DNA from: Haloarcula halophila
Lineage (GTDB): Archaea; Halobacteriota; Halobacteria; Halobacteriales; Haloarculaceae
Reading direction: 5' to 3'
DNA length: 64,000 nucleotides
Assembly: GCF_029278565.1 (NCBI RefSeq)
Contig: NZ_CP119559.1
Location: 1 to 64,000 of the forward strand
Shown in pieces: positions 63,055 to 64,000 of the stretch. The notes below the pieces were generated by a model. It searched no databases. It was not told the DNA's origin and saw only the letters and a program-made list of their open reading frames with translations. The position numbers and the translations under genes were made by a program. Numbering within the stretch: position 1 is the stretch's first letter; each line of letters opens with the position of its first letter.

Positions 63055-64000
63055 ATGGACATTGCTGACATCGCCACCAGAGAGTTTGTCGAGGTCGACG
63101 CCAACAAGCGCCTCGGGAAGGTCCGGTCGATCTTCGAGCGGGAGAATCCCAAGGGCATCATCGTCACCGAGAACGGTGAGTACGCTGGCGTCATCACGCA
63201 GAAACAGTTGGTCCAGTCCCACGTCGAGGACAACGCGAAAGCGGGGGCGATGACGAGCTCCGCGCCCAAGGTCAAGCGGACCGACGACGTGCGGAAGGTC
63301 GCCCGAGTGCTCGTCGAAGGCGGGACCAAACTCGCACCGGTCTTCGAGGGGGACTCCCTGTGGGGGATCGTCACCGAAGACGCGATCCTCGAAGCGGTCC
63401 TCGAAAACCTCGACGCGCTGACCGTCGAGCAGATCTACACGAAAGACGTCGTCACGGTCTCGGAAGATACCAACGTCGGGCAGGTCGTCAACCTCCTCCG
63501 GAAGAACGGTATCTCCCGGCTACCCGTCCTGGACGAGGACGATCAGTTGACGGGGATGGCGACCCGCCACGACATCGTCGACGTCGTCGTCCGCGATATG
63601 AACAAGGCGACCAGAGGCGACCGCTCGGGCGAGATCGAACGCATTCTCGATCTGCCAGTCTACGACGTGATGTCCAGCCCGGTCGCGACCGCCGACCTCG
63701 ACGAGTCCGTTCGGGACGCCGTCGCCCGGATGCTGGAACACGACTACGCGGGCCTCGTGGTCACCCCCGCCGACGACGACAGCAAGGTCGCAGGCATCGT
63801 CACTAAGACCGATGTCCTCCGGGCGCTGACCTTCACCGAAGAGGACCACATGGACGTCCAGATCACCAACATCAAGCTCCTGAACACGATCAGCCGCGAG
63901 GACATCCGACAGTCCATCGAGAAGGTCGCGGACAAGTATCAGGCGATGCAGGTCCAACACGCCCACGTCCGTCTCCACGAACACAAGGAGAAACTCCGGG
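63055..64000 (+). CDS. four-CBS-domain protein, 3' end beyond window
   Basis: A regulatory protein with two Bateman pairs. Repeated CBS signatures include KGIIVTENGEYAGVIT, KLAPVFEGDSLWGIVT, ISRLPVLDEDDQLTGMATR and YAGLVVTPADDDSKVAGIVT. From about residue 262 the MDVQITNIKLLNTISRED strand-helix begins another domain, cut off by the window end, resembling HPF/hibernation-factor folds. CBS domains usually bind adenosine nucleotides. No stop codon is reached. ATG at 63055, after an A/T-rich patch. Confidence 0.85.
   Translation, partial: MDIADIATREFVEVDANKRLGKVRSIFERENPKGIIVTENGEYAGVITQKQLVQSHVEDNAKAGAMTSSAPKVKRTDDVRKVARVLVEGGTKLAPVFEGDSLWGIVTEDAILEAVLENLDALTVEQIYTKDVVTVSEDTNVGQVVNLLRKNGISRLPVLDEDDQLTGMATRHDIVDVVVRDMNKATRGDRSGEIERILDLPVYDVMSSPVATADLDESVRDAVARMLEHDYAGLVVTPADDDSKVAGIVTKTDVLRALTFTEEDHMDVQITNIKLLNTISREDIRQSIEKVADKYQAMQVQHAHVRLHEHKEKLR

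Noticed and set aside
1-64000. CRISPR array or cas genes
   Set aside because: No regularly spaced repeats of 25-40 nt and no Cas motifs were seen.
1-64000. rRNA genes, transposase or integrase genes
   Set aside because: I looked for rRNA-like conserved blocks and DDE/RNase-H or tyrosine-recombinase motifs and found none, although gene remnants in 35-46 kb suggest past mobility.

Overview
The window is 64 kb of a haloarchaeal chromosome. The proteins are strongly acidic (Asp/Glu rich) and GC-rich codons dominate. Many promoters place a TATA-like element about 25 nt before the start codon, as expected for leaderless mRNAs. Lipoproteins carry twin-arginine signals with a lipobox, and the elongator tRNA-Met is interrupted by an intron. 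A complete methylaspartate-cycle operon plus GshA point to the Haloarcula/Halomicroarcula side of the Halobacteria; this is inferred from gene content, not from a phylogeny.

Left part (1-35 kb), mostly chromosomal backbone: a broken CHAT-protease gene facing a 44-residue membrane peptide; a receiver-PAS regulator; a Zn alcohol dehydrogenase; a zinc-finger rhomboid protease overlapping endonuclease V; a short-chain dehydrogenase; an ArsA/Get3 ATPase; an XPD-like Fe-S helicase; and the methylaspartate cycle (CoA-transferase divergent from glutamate mutase S and E, methylaspartate ammonia-lyase, mesaconyl-CoA hydratase and a CitE-like lyase). Next come an ABC-2 exporter, a ferredoxin, SpoIIM, a PAPS-reductase-like protein, a glutamine amidotransferase, GshA, two PH-domain proteins, a type IV pilin, an MFS transporter, an acyl-CoA synthetase, a GNAT acetyltransferase, an FKBP isomerase, and two tandem iron-siderophore binding lipoproteins preceded by DtxR-type palindromes.

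Accessory island (about 35-46.45 kb), ending beside the intron-containing tRNA-Met: an Orc1/Cdc6 remnant without Walker A; a group II chaperonin (thermosome) carrying an unrecognised C-terminal extension of about 350 residues and translationally coupled to an unrecognised 301-residue protein; small haloarchaeal genes; a creatininase; a TumE-like toxin relic with a double palindromic operator; a pilin; a soluble chemotaxis transducer fused to a degenerate KaiC-like domain; and several decayed small genes. The chaperonin plus partner is the best candidate for an undescribed system.

Right part (46.5-64 kb), backbone again: tRNA-Met, a PH-like coiled-coil protein, DUF5830, a TVP38-type membrane protein, a large receiver/multi-PAS histidine kinase, a sulfite-oxidase-like membrane enzyme, class II ribonucleotide reductase, the trpD-F-E-G operon, tRNA-Val, a lone lycopene-cyclase domain, and a CBS-domain protein running off the end.

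A technical feature affects the whole annotation. At least twelve otherwise well-conserved genes are interrupted by 1-2 nt losses, mostly inside G or C runs. I treat most of them as intact genes with consensus errors and give the full span.
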